The notes beneath the pieces are model-generated. The model was given only the letters and a program-made list of their open reading frames with translations. It had not been told where the DNA came from and made no database searches. The position numbers and the translations under genes were made by a program. A DNA stretch of 64,000 nucleotides, from the NCBI RefSeq assembly GCF_024323335.1, contig NC_066581.1, positions 181,839,330 through 181,903,329 of the forward strand, in the 5' to 3' direction. This stretch comes from Lathyrus oleraceus. Its lineage: Eukaryota > Streptophyta > Magnoliopsida > Fabales > Fabaceae. Positions 1-11,785 of this stretch are shown piece after piece (position 1 is the first letter of the stretch; each line of letters begins with the position of its first letter).

Positions 1-602
1 AGTCTCTGATGTGGAGAAACTATCACTTTTACAAAGTAAAGAAACTGCCTAGAAAACTAAAAGAAAAATAGTGCTGAATAAAATTAAGCGTGAACTTGAA
101 AACTGGAATAAGAGAGAGTTTTGCAAGTCTGAGAGGTCCACTTTTTATATATTTTTCCACAATCCCTAAATTGTAGCAAGGTAATGGCATTGTGGCTAAA
201 AAAGTGGAGATAGTGGTGGAAGACCAGGTTGTGGCAGTTGCCACGACCCTAGCTTCTTAATGAGTGGTGAGCGTCACCTTTGTAGCAAGGGAAAGCCACT
301 TCTCAAGGGTTGGTGGCGGGCTCCACTTACCTCTTGAATCAATGTGGAGGGCGCCACACTCCTTGGATAATGGGCGCCACAAGCCCATTTGCTTTGGTGG
401 CCCATTATCCCTTTGAAAGCCTCATTTTCTTCTCTTTTTCTTCCCTTTTCTTTCCTTTTTGCTATTTTCCATTTTGCTTGCGGTAAACCTTTTAATTGAT
501 AAATACCTGCAATAAACATGAAATACTGCATAATAATAAGTGTTAATCGAGTAAAAAGCAATGCATATGAAGCCAAAAATACGATACATTTTCACGTTAT
601 CA
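1..602 (-). mobile_element. Right end of an unidentified element X, probably an LTR, inserted in the LTR of copia element B
   Basis: This stretch has no match to the rest of B's LTR, although the B LTR is intact in its other copy (6744-7792) and lines up again from 603. If X ends at 602 its last bases are ACGTTATCA, so read on the minus strand it starts TGATAACGTG. The B sequence GTATT (603-607) would then be one copy of a 5-bp target duplication. A TATA-like run (TATATAAAAAG on the minus strand, near 140-152) would suit a minus-strand LTR promoter. No coding capacity was recognised; short open frames here look accidental. The LTR identity is inference, because the left end lies outside the window. 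Confidence 0.4.
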
Positions 603-1231
603 GTATTCTCGTGTGTTTCATTATTTTCTTAGTGAAGAGATCCAACCTATATATAGGGGTTGATGAAGAGACCGTTGAATGAAAGGATTTTTGGCAATGA
701 TGGAAGATTAATGTCATTAATCTCTGTGTTCTTTCCAAAGCAGTTTGGGGTGCTATAAGTTTCTTCCGAAATTAGATTCTTGCCATAAGTGGAAGTCTTC
801 ATAGCTAAGTCTTTGTAGATCGTTTCTGAATCAGAATGTTCAGACATCAGAGTTTCTGTTCAGCAAGTACATCTTCAGATAGTTGCTTACAGGTTACTGT
901 CTTTAGAGGTTCTTGAGTCTTTCTGATTGATTATGTCAGAGTGTAAAAGCTTCAGATCCTAGAGTGCGCTCTTTCGCTTCAGAGTGTCTGATATCTCTTT
1001 CTACGTTAAGCTTTGTACGTTTCCTTTATTCAGAGTCAGAGCTTTTGCTTGAGTACCTTCTAAGTGGTCATTCTGAACTTGTGTTTGTATTTGATATATG
1101 TCTATCTGACTTCTTTTTTATTAGAGTCCTGCACACTTAGATAAATTATGTTAGGGTGCCATTTTCGTTTCATTCTTTGTTATCATCCAAATATTAGAGA
1201 CAAATTGTAGATACTGAATTTTGTTCTTACA
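601..1231 (-). repeat. 3' LTR of copia element B, outer part missing
   Basis: This matches 7161-7792 base for base apart from about 24 substitutions and one short indel (near 4% by eye). The inner edge at 1231 reads GTTCTTACA, so on the minus strand the LTR begins TGTAAGAAC directly after a purine tract. The outer 417 bp (the counterpart of 6744-7160) are absent because element X interrupts the LTR. It contains the palindromic TATA-like CCTATATATAGG at 646-657. Confidence 0.85.
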
Positions 1232-1245
1232 AACTCCCCCTTTTT
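1232..1245 (-). promoter_or_regulatory. Polypurine tract of B
   Basis: On the minus strand this reads AAAAAGGGGGAGTT and abuts the TGTAAGAAC start of the 3' LTR. This is the usual plus-strand DNA primer site. A second similar run (AAAAAAGGGGGAGAA, minus strand) lies upstream near 1510-1526. Confidence 0.85.
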
Positions 1246-1943
1246 ATGATGACAAAAACTTAAGAGTGATGATGAAACAATTATACTATTGGCAAGAATA
1301 GAAAATAATATCTCAGAGTCAGATGAGAGATTACTCCCCTTGAGATAGATCATAAGGATTTTTCAAAAGTTCTTACCAGATTTTCCTTGTGTGGCAGCTA
1401 GTTTTTACCTTAGTTGATATCCTGAATAACGTACAGTTTTCATAAGAGATTTAATGTGCGCAGTGCAGCAAGAGGCTTAGATATATTTTCATCAGAGTTG
1501 TTTTTATTCTCCCCCTTTTTTGTCAGACTCAAAAAGACGTAGAACATAAAAGAGTATGCAAAAGTTAAAGTTCATATATGATAAAGACAGGTACAGATAA
1601 GCAGTAATTCAAAAATAGAGAGCATAGAAAAAGAGTTGACACGCTTAGGAGGGACATGATTACAACTAATGATGGAAGTCTAATCCCCAAATCAGCATAC
1701 TGCTCGAGGAGATATCAAGGGTCTGTCTCTTGATTTCTGCTGGACAGTTGTCTAGATGATCCAAGGTCAGACACAAGATAACCCACATGTTGATCTATCT
1801 GATCTTCAGGAATACCAAGGGATTGGATCCTGAGGATTACTGATTCAGATGACTTCTAACTGGTAGAAGTATTAGAGTCAAATCCAGATACCAAGTGTTT
1901 TTGTTAGAGCCTTATTTTTCTATTTCAGAGAGGCACGTTAGAT
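1246..1943 (-). other. 3' untranslated region of B
   Basis: About 700 bp lie between the end of RNase H and the polypurine tract. No coding region or env-like ORF was found. The only feature noted is an internal purine tract near 1510-1526. Confidence 0.6.
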
Positions 1944-3422
1944 TCATTTTGGGCAATTTTCAATTTTTAAGTGTTTCAGAATGAATGAGAATCTATCTTC
2001 AGCGAGGGGTTTTGTGAAGATATCAGCCCATTGATGGTATGTATCTATAAATTTTAAAGATATTACCCCTTTCTGAACATAGTCTCTGATAAAATTATGT
2101 TTTATTTCTATGTGCTTCGCTCTGGAATGCAAAATAGGGTTCTTACTTAAACATATGGCAGCAGTATTATCACAGAAGATAGGAACGTTACTCTCAAATA
2201 TCTGAAGATCTTCTAGTTGATTTTTCATCCAGAGCATCTGAGTAGTGCATAGTGAAGCTGCTATATATTCTGCTTCTGCAGTAGACAGAGCGATGGTTGA
2301 TTGTCTTTTACTAGCCCAAGATATGAGATTGTTTCCCAAGAACTGGCAGTTTCCAGATATGTTTTTACGTTCCATTTTGTCACCTACATAATCTGCATCA
2401 CAATATCCATAGAGCCTATACTCTGATGTTTTCTCATACATCAGGCCAAGGCTATGAGTTCCTTTCAGATACCTTAGGATTCTTTTAACTGTTGTTAAAT
2501 GAGATTCCCTTGGATCTGATTCGAATTTGGCACAAAGACATGCACTAAAAAGAATGTCAGGACGGGTAGCCGTCAGATAGAGAAGAGATCCTATCATACC
2601 ACGATAGAGCTTCTGACAAACCTTTTGACTTACTTCTTCTTTCTCCAGAATGCAGGTTGGATGCATGGGTGTCTTTGCTGGTTTGCATTCTGACATTTCA
2701 AATTTCTTCAGAATGTCTTTTATGTATTTACTTTGATATACATATGTAGCTTCTGAAGCTTGATTGATTTGAATTCCCAGAAAGAATTTTAGTTCTTGCA
2801 TCAAACTCATTTCAAATTCTGCTTGCATTAGCTCAGAGAATTGTTGACAAACATAGGGATTAGCTGAACCAAAAATTATATCATCAACGTATATCTAACA
2901 TATCATGGGATTATTTTTAAAGTTTTTACAGAAGAGTGTAGAGTCAACCTTTCCCCTAATAAAGTCATGTTCTAGAAGAAAGTTGCTTAGTATTTCATAT
3001 CCAGCTCTAGGGGCTTGTTTTAGACCATATAGTGATTTTTTCAGTTTAAAAACATGTTCTGGACATTTAGAGTTTTCAAAACCTGGGGGTTGATGAACAT
3101 ACACTTCTTCTGAGATGTAACCATTAAGAAATGCGCTCTTGACATCCATCTGATATAATTTGATGGAGTGATTTACATCGAGTGATACAAGTAAATGAAT
3201 GGATTCTAACCTGGAGTCTGGAGCAAAAGTTTCGTTATAGTCAATGCCTTCTTGTTGACTGTAACCTTGTGCCACCAGTCGTGCTTTATTTCTGACTACT
3301 TCTCCTTTTTCGTTCAATTTGTTTCTGAATACCCATCTTGTTCCAATAATATGAATTCCTTTTGGCTTTGGGATAAGATTCCAGACGTCATTCTTTGAAA
3401 ATTGATCAAGTTCTTCTTTCAT
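1944..3422 (-). pseudogene. B reverse transcriptase and RNase H (copia), one internal stop
   Basis: Copia RT starts near 3422 with MKEELDQFSKNDVW, then the RT core (YQMDVKSAFLNG, KSLYGLKQAPRA) and the catalytic YVDD box just after an in-frame TAG at 2895-2897. The same frame continues to 1944 with the RT thumb (GSLLYLTATRPDI, ILRYLKGT) and RNase H (CDADYVGD, STAEAEYIAA, CDNTAAI, HIEIKHNFIRD, ADIFTKPL). The TAG stands where relatives usually have Gln and is consistent with a C-to-T change. Another in-frame stop lies a little upstream of 3422. Apart from these stops the domain is nearly full length. Confidence 0.9.
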
Positions 3423-4713
3423 TTCTAGAATCCAGTCATTGTCTTGAAGTGCCTCATCACAGGAAGTGGGCTCAAACAGAGATACTAATCATAGAGGAGT
3501 TTCTTCAGATATTTTGAATGTAAACCTTATTCTGACAGGTTCATCCTTGCTTCCCATAATCAATTCTTCAGAGATGTTTGGACGATTTCTTGATCTTTTC
3601 TAGATAGTTGAGATTTCAATTGTTTCTAGACTTTGCTTCTCAGCTTCCTCTGATGTTTTAGTCTTTTTGTCAGAACCTGCAAGAGTTATCTCCAAATCTA
3701 CAAGTTTTTCAACTAGCTTTGACTTTTCAGAGTCAAGCTTATCATCAAATCTGACATGTATTGATTCTTCCATAATTTTGGTTTCTGTGTTGTATACTCT
3801 GTATCCCTTAGAGCTTTCTGAGTATCCTAACATAATACCTTTGTGTTCTTTAGAATCAAACTTATTCAGATGTTCTTTAGTGTTAAGAATAAAACATGAG
3901 CATCCAAAAGGATAGAAGTAAGAAATGTTGGGTTTTCTTCCCTTGCACAGTTCATAGGGAGTCTTCTCCAGAATAGGTCTTAAAGAGATTATATTCTAAA
4001 TATATAGCACGTTGTATTTACTGCTTCAGCCCAAAAGTGCTTAGCCACATTTGTTTCATTAATCATGGTTCTGGCCACTTCTTGGAGTGTCCTATTCTTC
4101 CTCTCTACAACTCCATTTTGTTGTGGAGTTCTAGGGCAGGAGAAATCATGGGATATTCCATTTGTATCAAACAGTTCTTCAAAGAACTTATTTTCAAATT
4201 CTCCACCATGATATCTTCTGACTCTGATGATTTTAGAGTCAAATTCGTTTTGCATTTTAGAACAGAAGCTAGTGAATACAGAGTGAGACTCACTCTTGTG
4301 CTTTAGAAATTTTACCCATATCCAGCGACTAAAATCATCAACAATGACTAGTCTATGCTTATTTCCATTGCTTTACGTTGTCTTAACAAGTCCAAATAGG
4401 TCAATGTGGAGAAGATCCAGAGGCTTAGAGGTGGAAACAACATTTTTCTTTTTAAAAGATGTTTTTGAAAAATTTCCTTTCTAACATGAGTTTATTTAGG
4501 TAGACCTCTGACTAACTCGAGTTTATTTAGCTGAGAGAGTCTTCTCATGCTAATGTGGCCCAAGCGTCTATGCCATACCCATTGCTCTTTGTTTACAGAT
4601 ATTAAACATTTTACATTTTGATCTTTTAGATCTGAAAGATTTATTTTGTAAATGTTGTTTTTCCTCTTGCCAGTGAATAGAACTGTTCCATTATTCTGAT
4701 TAATTGCTTTCAT
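3423..4713 (-). pseudogene. B GAG-pre-integrase and integrase, frameshifted
   Basis: The minus strand shows the GAG-pre-integrase zinc region (WHRRLGHISMRRL, near 4590-4560), then integrase. A first catalytic region VDDFSRWIW is visible near 4335. The second region reads RYHGGEFEN, where copia integrases have a D before HGGEFEN, so that catalytic Asp appears to be Tyr. The third region PQQNGVVERKNRTLQE carries the Glu. Fragments lie in different frames (4713-4492, 4293-4105, 4255-3989, 3833-3600), so several indels have occurred. It would not make an active integrase. Confidence 0.85.
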
Positions 4714-5009
4714 GTTTTTTTATTAAAGATTATATCATAACCGTTATCTCTTAATTGGCTTATTGATAACAAGTTATGCATTAATCCTTCTACATAGAGA
4801 ACATCAGATATAGAGGGAAGAGATCCATTCCCAATAGTTCTGGAGCCTTTGATTTTTCCTTTCTGATTTCCTCTAAAACCTACAAATCCAACATCCTTAA
4901 GTTCCAGGCTTTGGAACATACGCTTTCTTCCCGTCATGTGTCGCGAGCACCCAGAGTCCAGGTACCATGATTGGTGTCTTAACTCTGCTGCATAGGATAT
5001 TTGCAACAT
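4710..5009 (-). pseudogene. B aspartic protease region
   Basis: The copia protease active site WYLDSGCSRHMTG is visible near 4965-4925 on the minus strand. It is followed by the usual downstream block (LPSISDVLYVEGL, HNLLSISQLRDNGY). The frame is shifted against the gag frame around 5000-5050, so gag and protease no longer form one polyprotein. The catalytic DSG itself is intact. Confidence 0.85.
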
Positions 5010-5012
5010 AAA

Positions 5013-6658
5013 CTATTTTATCCTTTGGTACCCAAAATCTTTTGGGTCTTTGTGATTAGTTCTCCCAGAGTTTCTTAAAACCTTGGGTTTTCTAGCATTG
5101 GTAAAACGTTGTGTTTGTGCATGTGTGTAATGATAAGAAAATGGGGATTTAGGTTTGTTATCTGCAGAAGATACGTGTTTGTCTTCATTAGGATCATATC
5201 CTATTCCTCTTTTTTTATTATGACTGACTCCATAAATCATATAGGTCATTTTGCTTCTGTCTATCCCATTTTTTAGAAACTTTTGAAAAGCTTTTTCATA
5301 TCCATATATAATTGTGTTGGAAGTTTGTGGGGCTTGAGATAAAGCTTCTTCAAGTTTTAGACATTGTTTATTTGTGGATTCTTTTTCTCTTGTCTGAATT
5401 AGAATATCATCCTTTAATTCAGAAATTGTTATCTCAAGCTTATCACATTCTTCAATGGTTTCTTCAAGGACCCTTTTTAATACTTTAAATTTTTGTTTGA
5501 GTTTCTGATATGAGTTTAGAGATTCAGAAAGGCATGATTCAAGGTCAGAGCGAGACAGATCATAAAATACCTCTTCAAAATCAGATTCTCTTTCTGATGA
5601 GTTTCCAAATGTGGTAGCCATGAATTCCACATTTTCCTGTTCTTTTTCAGAGTCTGAGTCTGAGGAATCAGATTCAGAGTCATCCCAGGTGGCCATGAGT
5701 CCCTTTTTAGTTTTGAAGGAACTTTTCTTGAATCCTTCTCTTCTCGAGCTTTCCTTCTTGAGCTTTGGACATTCATTCCTATAATGACACGTTTCTTTAC
5801 ATTCATAGCATGTTACCTCTTTGTTTGATTTGCTTCTGGAAGTTGATTCTGAGCGATCTCCCTTGGGTCTTGGTCTTCTGAAATTGTTATTCCTTTTTCT
5901 CCAGAGTTGTTTTACTCTTCGGGTCAGAAGGGATAGCTCTTCTTCATCGTCAGAATCTTCCTTTTCAGAGTCGTTATTGTCTTCTTCTTCAGCTTAGGGG
6001 GCTTTGTTCCTTTCTGGTTTACGTCTCTCAGATCTGGATTTTAGGCCTACATATTTGTTCTTCTTTTGGGGCTCATCTTCCTCAAGTTCTATCTCTTGAG
6101 TTCTGATGGAGCTGACGAGTTCTTCTAGGCTTATGTTGTTCAGATCCTTTGATAATTTTAATGCAGTGACCATGGGACTCCACTTCTTTGGTAAGCTTCT
6201 GACAATCTTTTTGACATGATCTACAGTTGTGTAGCCTTTGTCCAGAACCTTGAGTCATCAATTAAAGTTTGAAATCTAGAAAACATTACCTATATAGCTT
6301 TATCGTCCTCCATCTTGAAGGCTTCATACTTCTAAATTTGATTACTTGTGAATTTCCTTCATGAGTCATCCTTGGTGATCTTTTCATATTCATTGTAGGA
6401 AATGGAATTCATCAATATTGTTATGGCTTTGTGATGATTCTTGAAGTCAAGCTTCTGATCATCTGTCATCTTGTTTCTGGCAATAGCAATACCAACATCA
6501 AATATAGGAGGTATTAAGTCAATAGTAACTATGTCCCATAGATCAGCGTCATAACCCATAAAGAAACTTTAGATTCTGTCTTTCCAGTAATCAAATTTTT
6601 CTCCATCAAAGATTGGAGGTTTAGCATTGTAACTGTCTCTGTCATTGGTGTCGGCCAT
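5013..6658 (-). pseudogene. B gag (capsid and nucleocapsid), broken
   Basis: The likely start is the minus-strand ATG at 6658 (MADTNDRDSYN, then the copia gag motif PPIFDGEKFDYWKDRI). A TAA follows within about 30 codons. The capsid part continues (MTDDQKLDFKNHHKA, LMNSISYNEYEKI) and then stops again near 6359. Downstream is a CCHC zinc knuckle (CYEC, then H and C, at 5810-5769) and an acidic, Ser-rich, coiled-coil tail (5696-5013). Several indels separate the pieces. The long acidic tail resembles the gag of SIRE/Maximus elements and of element C here. Confidence 0.8.
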
Positions 6659-6729
6659 AGTGTTTTTCTCACGTTGGATCTCTCTACATTGTTAAGTGTT
6701 TTGATTAGAAAATCAATAATAGAGCCGAA

Positions 6730-6741
6730 GCCCTGATACCA
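6730..6741 (-). promoter_or_regulatory. Primer-binding site of B (tRNA-Met type)
   Basis: The minus strand reads TGGTATCAGGGC, two bases inside the LTR edge at 6744. It is one base different from the copia initiator tRNA-Met site TGGTATCAGAGC seen in element C. The spacing confirms the LTR boundary. The leader between 6659 and 6743 holds nothing else. Confidence 0.85.
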
Positions 6742-6743
6742 AT

Positions 6744-7792
6744 TGAAGATTGAGAAAAACAAGAAAAGGGGGTTTGAATTGTTTTAACTGATAATAAAAA
6801 CTTTTGAAAATAAAACACGCAAAAATAAAAGATATCAACGCAGAATTTTTATCCTGGTTCGCTTGAAATTCAAAGTTACTTCAGTCCACCCGGCCAAGGT
6901 GATTTCTCCTTCAATAAGGACTTAATCCATTAATCTTGAAAGATTACAACAAATGATTATCTAAGAGGATAAAGATCCCTTAGCCCTCTCAAGTTTACAG
7001 ACTTCATAAGTCACTTGAGGGCAACTATAGACAAACTACAATAGTGCTTAGTGCTTCTAGGTAAGTAGAAATTACACAATATAAGAACAAAAGTAATGTT
7101 CACACTTTAGAGCAGCAACTCGTGTGAAAGGAGAATGCCTAAGAGTTATGAGAGTAGTTTCAGTATTCTCGTGTGTTTCATTGTTTTCTTAGTGAAGAGA
7201 TCCATCCTATATATAGGGGTTGATGAAGAGACCGTTGAATGAAAGGATTTTTGGTAATGATGGATGATTAATGTCATTAATCTCTGTGTTCTTTCCAAAG
7301 CAGTTTAGGGTGCTATAAATTCCTTCCGAAATTAGATTCTTGCCATAAGTGGAAGTCTTCATAGCTAAGTCTTTGGAGATCGTTTCTGAATCAGAATGTT
7401 CAGACATCAGAGTTTCTGTTCAGCAAGTACATCTTCAGATAGTTGCTTACAACTTACTATCTTCAGAGGTTCTTGAGTCTTTCTGATTGATTACGTCATA
7501 GTGTAAAAGCTTCAGATCCTAAAGTGCGCTCTTTCGCTTCAGAGTGTCTGATATCTCTTTCTTTGTTAAGCTTTGTATGTTTCCTTTATTCAAAGTCAGA
7601 GCTTCTGCTTGAGTACCTTCTAAGTGGTCATTCTGAACTTGTGTTTGTATCTGATATATGTCTATCTGACTTCTTTTTTTATTAGAGTCCTGCACACTTA
7701 GATAAATTATGTTAGGGTGCCATTTTCGTTTCATTCTTTGTTATCATCCAAATATTAGAGACGAATTGTAGATACGGAATTTTGTTCTTACA
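6744..7792 (-). repeat. 5' LTR of copia element B (complete, 1049 bp)
   Basis: It begins TGAAGATTGAG at 6744 beside the primer site and ends GTTCTTACA at 7792. Positions 7161-7792 match the truncated copy at 601-1231. A palindromic TATA-like box CCTATATATAGG sits at 7206-7217. Right of 7792 the sequence is coding DNA of element A, so this edge is an insertion boundary. Confidence 0.9.
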
Positions 7793-8269
7793 ATACTGGC
7801 GCAGACGCTTAGCAGCCCAAGCCAATGCTGAACATGTTTTCTCAAGCATAGAATATCGAGTCTCACTGTCGGTGAACTTCTTACTGAGGTAGTAAATTGC
7901 ATATTCTTTCTTCCCAGACTCGTCTTGCTGACCAAGAACACAACTCATACTCTCATCAAGCACAGTCAAATACATGATCAAAGGTATTCCTTCAATAAGT
8001 GGAGACAGAAATAAAGTTTCTAGCATATATTCTTTGATACCTTCAAAAGCTTTCTGGCAATCTTCGGTCCAATCACAAGACTGATTTTTCTGAAGGAGCT
8101 TGAATATAGGCGCACATGTGGTAGTCATATGCGATATAAATCTTGAGATATAGTTCAAGCGGCCGAGAAAACCTCTGACTTGCTTCTCAGTTTTGGGCAT
8201 AGTCATCTCTTGTATTGCTTTGACCTTGGCAGGATCAACTTTACTACCCTTCTCGTTGATAATAAATCC
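7793..8269 (-). pseudogene. Element A: RT/RNase H fragment (Ogre-like), minus strand
   Basis: Reading on the minus strand from 8269, the protein matches the E pol region from the end of the RT palm into Ty3 RNase H (VDPAKVKAIQEM, RGFLGRLNYISRFISH, YLTVLDESMSCVLGQ, YSMLEKTC, AAKRLRQY). It is cut at 8269 by element C and at 7793 by element B. It joins to 20843-21806 across element C. No stop lies in this piece. Ogre-like identity rests on close similarity to E. Confidence 0.9.
8265..8269. repeat. Target site duplication of C, left copy (AATCC)
   Basis: AATCC immediately precedes the LTR start and is repeated at 20838-20842 after the right LTR. The same 5 bp occurs once in the uninterrupted coding frame of A. 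Confidence 0.95.
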
Positions 8270-9215
8270 TGTTGATTCTAAGAGTTGCCAGCAATTTTGG
8301 TAAAACAAAGAGTGTTCACAAAGATGTCTTGTGTGATGTGTTAACATGAGATATCCTATGTACCTGCTGAAGATGAAGAACATATGCAAGCAGGATTGTT
8401 TCAGAATGCCACATACATTGACAAGGCTTTTGATATTGGTTGTACCTGTTGGAGCTTAAATGGAAGACATATGCTGCAGGATTGTTTCAGTTGACATACT
8501 CATTGTCATGGTAACTGATATGGTTGTACTTGCTATAAAAGGAAACTAGATTATGCAGGATTTTTCCAGATGTCAGACCCGATGTCTTGACATCTTGTAC
8601 ACAGAACATTCAGTATGAATGTCTGGTGTTTTATGATTGCACAATTAGTGGAAATCATTGGTTGATTAAAGATATGGCTAGCTGGCGCGTTCTATCAGGG
8701 ATATCAACCAGATTTGTTTATTTTCCAAGGAGATCTTTACAGTTGATATGAAAAGATTTGATTGGAAAATATATCTAGGGTTTTCAAGGTGTCCAATACT
8801 TCTATAAAAAGGGACTTAGAAAACCTGATTGTACACACAACCAAGACTGAGCGAAATTTAGAGAGAGAGCTAGGGTTTGTGTCTGTATGTCATTCAAGTC
8901 ATCCATAGATGATTGAATTGGACTGATTTGTCTTCTTGATCAAAGCTTTGAAGCAAGATCAAGAGTGTGTCTTCTTGATTGAAACTGTGAAGTAAAATCA
9001 AGAATATTGTAATTGAAAAGTATTTTCTGTTCACAAGGGATTACTGTTATCAATCACGGGTGTGTGATTGTAAAGGAAGTGAGTGGGTTCTCATATCTAA
9101 GAGTGCTTAGGTAGAAATTGCACGGGTAGAGATTAGGTGATAAAGACTGTAACTTGGTGAAGTGTACGGATAGTCTTTGAACTAATTCTATTATAGTGGA
9201 TTTCCTTCCTGGCTT

Positions 9216-9220
9216 GGTAG
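9216..9220. repeat. Target site duplication of D, left copy (GGTAG)
   Basis: GGTAG here and at 14033-14037 flank D exactly. The right LTR of C has the same pentamer once at the homologous point, just before CCCCCAGAC. Confidence 0.95.
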
Positions 9221-10080
9221 TGTCGCATTACGCGAAAAACCGGCGGGAAAACAAGAACAACAGAGCCGCCACCGTGCGTTATTTATCCCAAAAGAGGGAA
9301 AGGAAACGCTCAGAGTAAACCTAGAAAAAGCATGGTCTCGCGACCAAAGAGAATGGGATCGGGAGTCGGTTATGCGAAGGGAAGGTATTAGCACCCCTAC
9401 GCATCCGTCGTACTCGACGGGATCCACGCACAATAGGAAGGAAAATGGTTGCTAAAAACACTGCTCACACACACACTGGCTGAAAGAGACACAAGAAAAC
9501 AAGACTGAAACTGACTCGGCAGGACATCGCGTCCTGGGCCTATTTAGTCTATCAGGCATAGACATCAGAGTCGAAGTAGTTCGGACTGGGGAAACGACAC
9601 ATGCTCGCTAGGATATCACATCCTATGCATACGTATCTCCTTGGACGAAGGAGAATCAGAGCATTCGTAGCTCGGCTGACACGCACACAAACAAACACAT
9701 GCAAAGGCAAACGTGGAGCCTGAATGCCAATCACTGGACTTACATCAGCATCCGAACCAACAAACACACACAGGAAACCAACTGCCAATCGCTGGACTTA
9801 CATCGGACTCCAACCAGAAAAGGAGAAACAACTCACACAAACAAAACAAAAGGGCGCGAAGACACAAAGGTTGAAAAAGAAAAAAGGGCGCCCGGAGAGA
9901 TCAGCTCATCTCCTGCCTACGTACCTCATCTGGTATGAGGATCAGGGCGACGTAGTTCCCCTACGGAGGGAAAAAGGACTAGCCTAACCAGATAACAGAG
10001 GGAGACACAACACTAGGGAGACTACGACTCGAGCCTAGATGTTGTCATGCAAAATCGTCCCTAAGTTAAGGTTTCTAGCT

Positions 10081-10196
10081 AACTTGCACAGGAAGCAAGC
10101 CTATCCTAAACATGACTTGCACAGGAAGCAAGCCACACCTAACCTAACTTGCACAGGAAGCAAGTCAAACTAAACCTAACTTGCACAGGAAGCAAG
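10081..10196 (-). repeat. Minisatellite of four ~32-bp units inside D
   Basis: The core AACTTGCACAGGAAGCAAG occurs at 10081, 10114 (first base G), 10146 and 10178, a period of 32-33 bp. The F LTRs have only one equivalent (reverse complement near 40337-40358), so this is a local expansion in D. Confidence 0.85.
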
Positions 10197-11762
10197 TCAA
10201 ACAAACACACAAGCACAAGTAGCACACACTATATGCAAGCAATGGGCTCAAACAAGGTTAGGTTTTAGTCGAGGGGTCATATCAACCTCAACAAACAAAC
10301 CACTGGAACTGGGTAGTGTTAGCTCTTAACCTTGCCATTGAGGGGCTAAGGTGAAGCAGATGAAGGGTGAGTGAAGATAAGACTTCACAGCTCTTATCCC
10401 TGGCCTGGGAGAGCTTAAGACAAGAATGTGTGGGTTCAGAAAGGGGGAACCCTTCTACACATTTGAAACTGACTCAACTGTACAATTGTACAAGATCTTG
10501 GGTTTGTATCTGCAATGCCTCAACACAGTGGTGTGAGCAAAGCAGATGACACACAGAATAGCAGGGGATAGGTTGCATATCCCTTGGGTTCTGCCAATTG
10601 CCTCTTCACTTAGGAGGTCTTTGACTCTATACAAGGACAAATGTAAACAGTCACAAACATTGCCTCTTAAGGAAGACTTCAGACAGTTGCCTGGCCAAGT
10701 AACAGGCCAGGTCTTCCAGACTACATGAAGATAAGAAAATATACCTCAATGCAAATTGCTCTTAAGCAAAGCAAAGCAAAGCTCACAAGGAACTATAAGC
10801 AACTAAAGGTACCTGAAACCAGTCAGACAACATCAGTATACAAGTCAAAGCTAAATCAAAATGAGACAAATATCAACAGTCAACACAAGCAATTAAATGT
10901 GCAATGCACAAGGCTCAAGGCATGTGAGCCAAGCAACCTACAAGACAAACAAGTTAGTACTGATAATCAATCAAGCATCAATCAATTTGTATTGATCTCC
11001 CTAAGGCAACTGCTTCTTATCCTGAAAAAAAGAACTCAAACATGAGCAACAGGACCACTAGGACAAGCCTAGGGTCAAAAGGGGATGAGAAAGTCAAAAC
11101 AGCAAATGAAATCCAATCAAAATCATATTCAAACAATCAAGAAGCAAACTCAATTGGTTCCACAATCATATCATTCATCATCATCATTTCATGAACAAAT
11201 TAGGTCAAAGCATGGCATATGGAAGCTCATAGAAGTCAACAGCAAGACTCAACTCAAAACCAATCTCAAACATTTTAAAAAATCCTCAAATAAATCATGG
11301 TCAAACATCATCCATAACATGATAAGCACACCAAATTTCAGCTCAGTTGGATCATGGGAAGTAGGGAAATGAAAATCAGAAAGGCAGGGCAAGTTCAAAC
11401 ATGCTCAAAGAAGTCAACCAAACATGCACCAACTTGAATAAATCATAAATCAGTGATAGCAAATGATAAATGAATGGGACTAACAGCATGATAAACCTTA
11501 AGATGTCTACTAATCACATGTAAAATTTCATGTCCATCCAATAATGTATGAGAATTTCACAAAACAAATGGCATCATGTGTCACAAAAGCCAACATTTTG
11601 GTCAAACAGGGGAGAAAAATCCAAACAATTAGGAAATGCCATTAATAATTCCACAAAAAATCACATGTAAACTAGACCTCCACAAGTATGTTCATGCAAA
11701 AAAATCAGACCAAATTGAGTTCATTAGGCAAGGTAGAAAAAATCAAGAAGTTGGACATCAAT

Positions 11763-11785
11763 GGTGTGACACAAATTGTCACACC
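11763..11785 (-). other. Conserved LTR hairpin GGTGTGACA / TGTCACACC (D copy)
   Basis: Two 9-bp arms are perfect inverse complements around a 5-nt loop. The same arms occur in the E and F LTRs in the same sequence context. Confidence 0.75.

Larger units (their letters stand above)
600..7792 (-). mobile_element. Ty1/copia retrotransposon B, decayed, minus strand
   Basis: The order on the minus strand is 5' LTR (7792-6744), tRNA-Met type primer site, gag, protease, integrase, RT, RNase H, purine tract, 3' LTR. Protease before integrase before RT defines Ty1/copia. A long acidic, coiled-coil gag resembles the SIRE/Maximus type, although no env-like ORF follows pol. B sits in the RNase H region of Ogre-like element A. 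The sequence after its right end (ATACT, 7793-7797) is the expected target site, but the other duplicate is off the window. Several stops and frameshifts show it is inactive. Confidence 0.85.
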
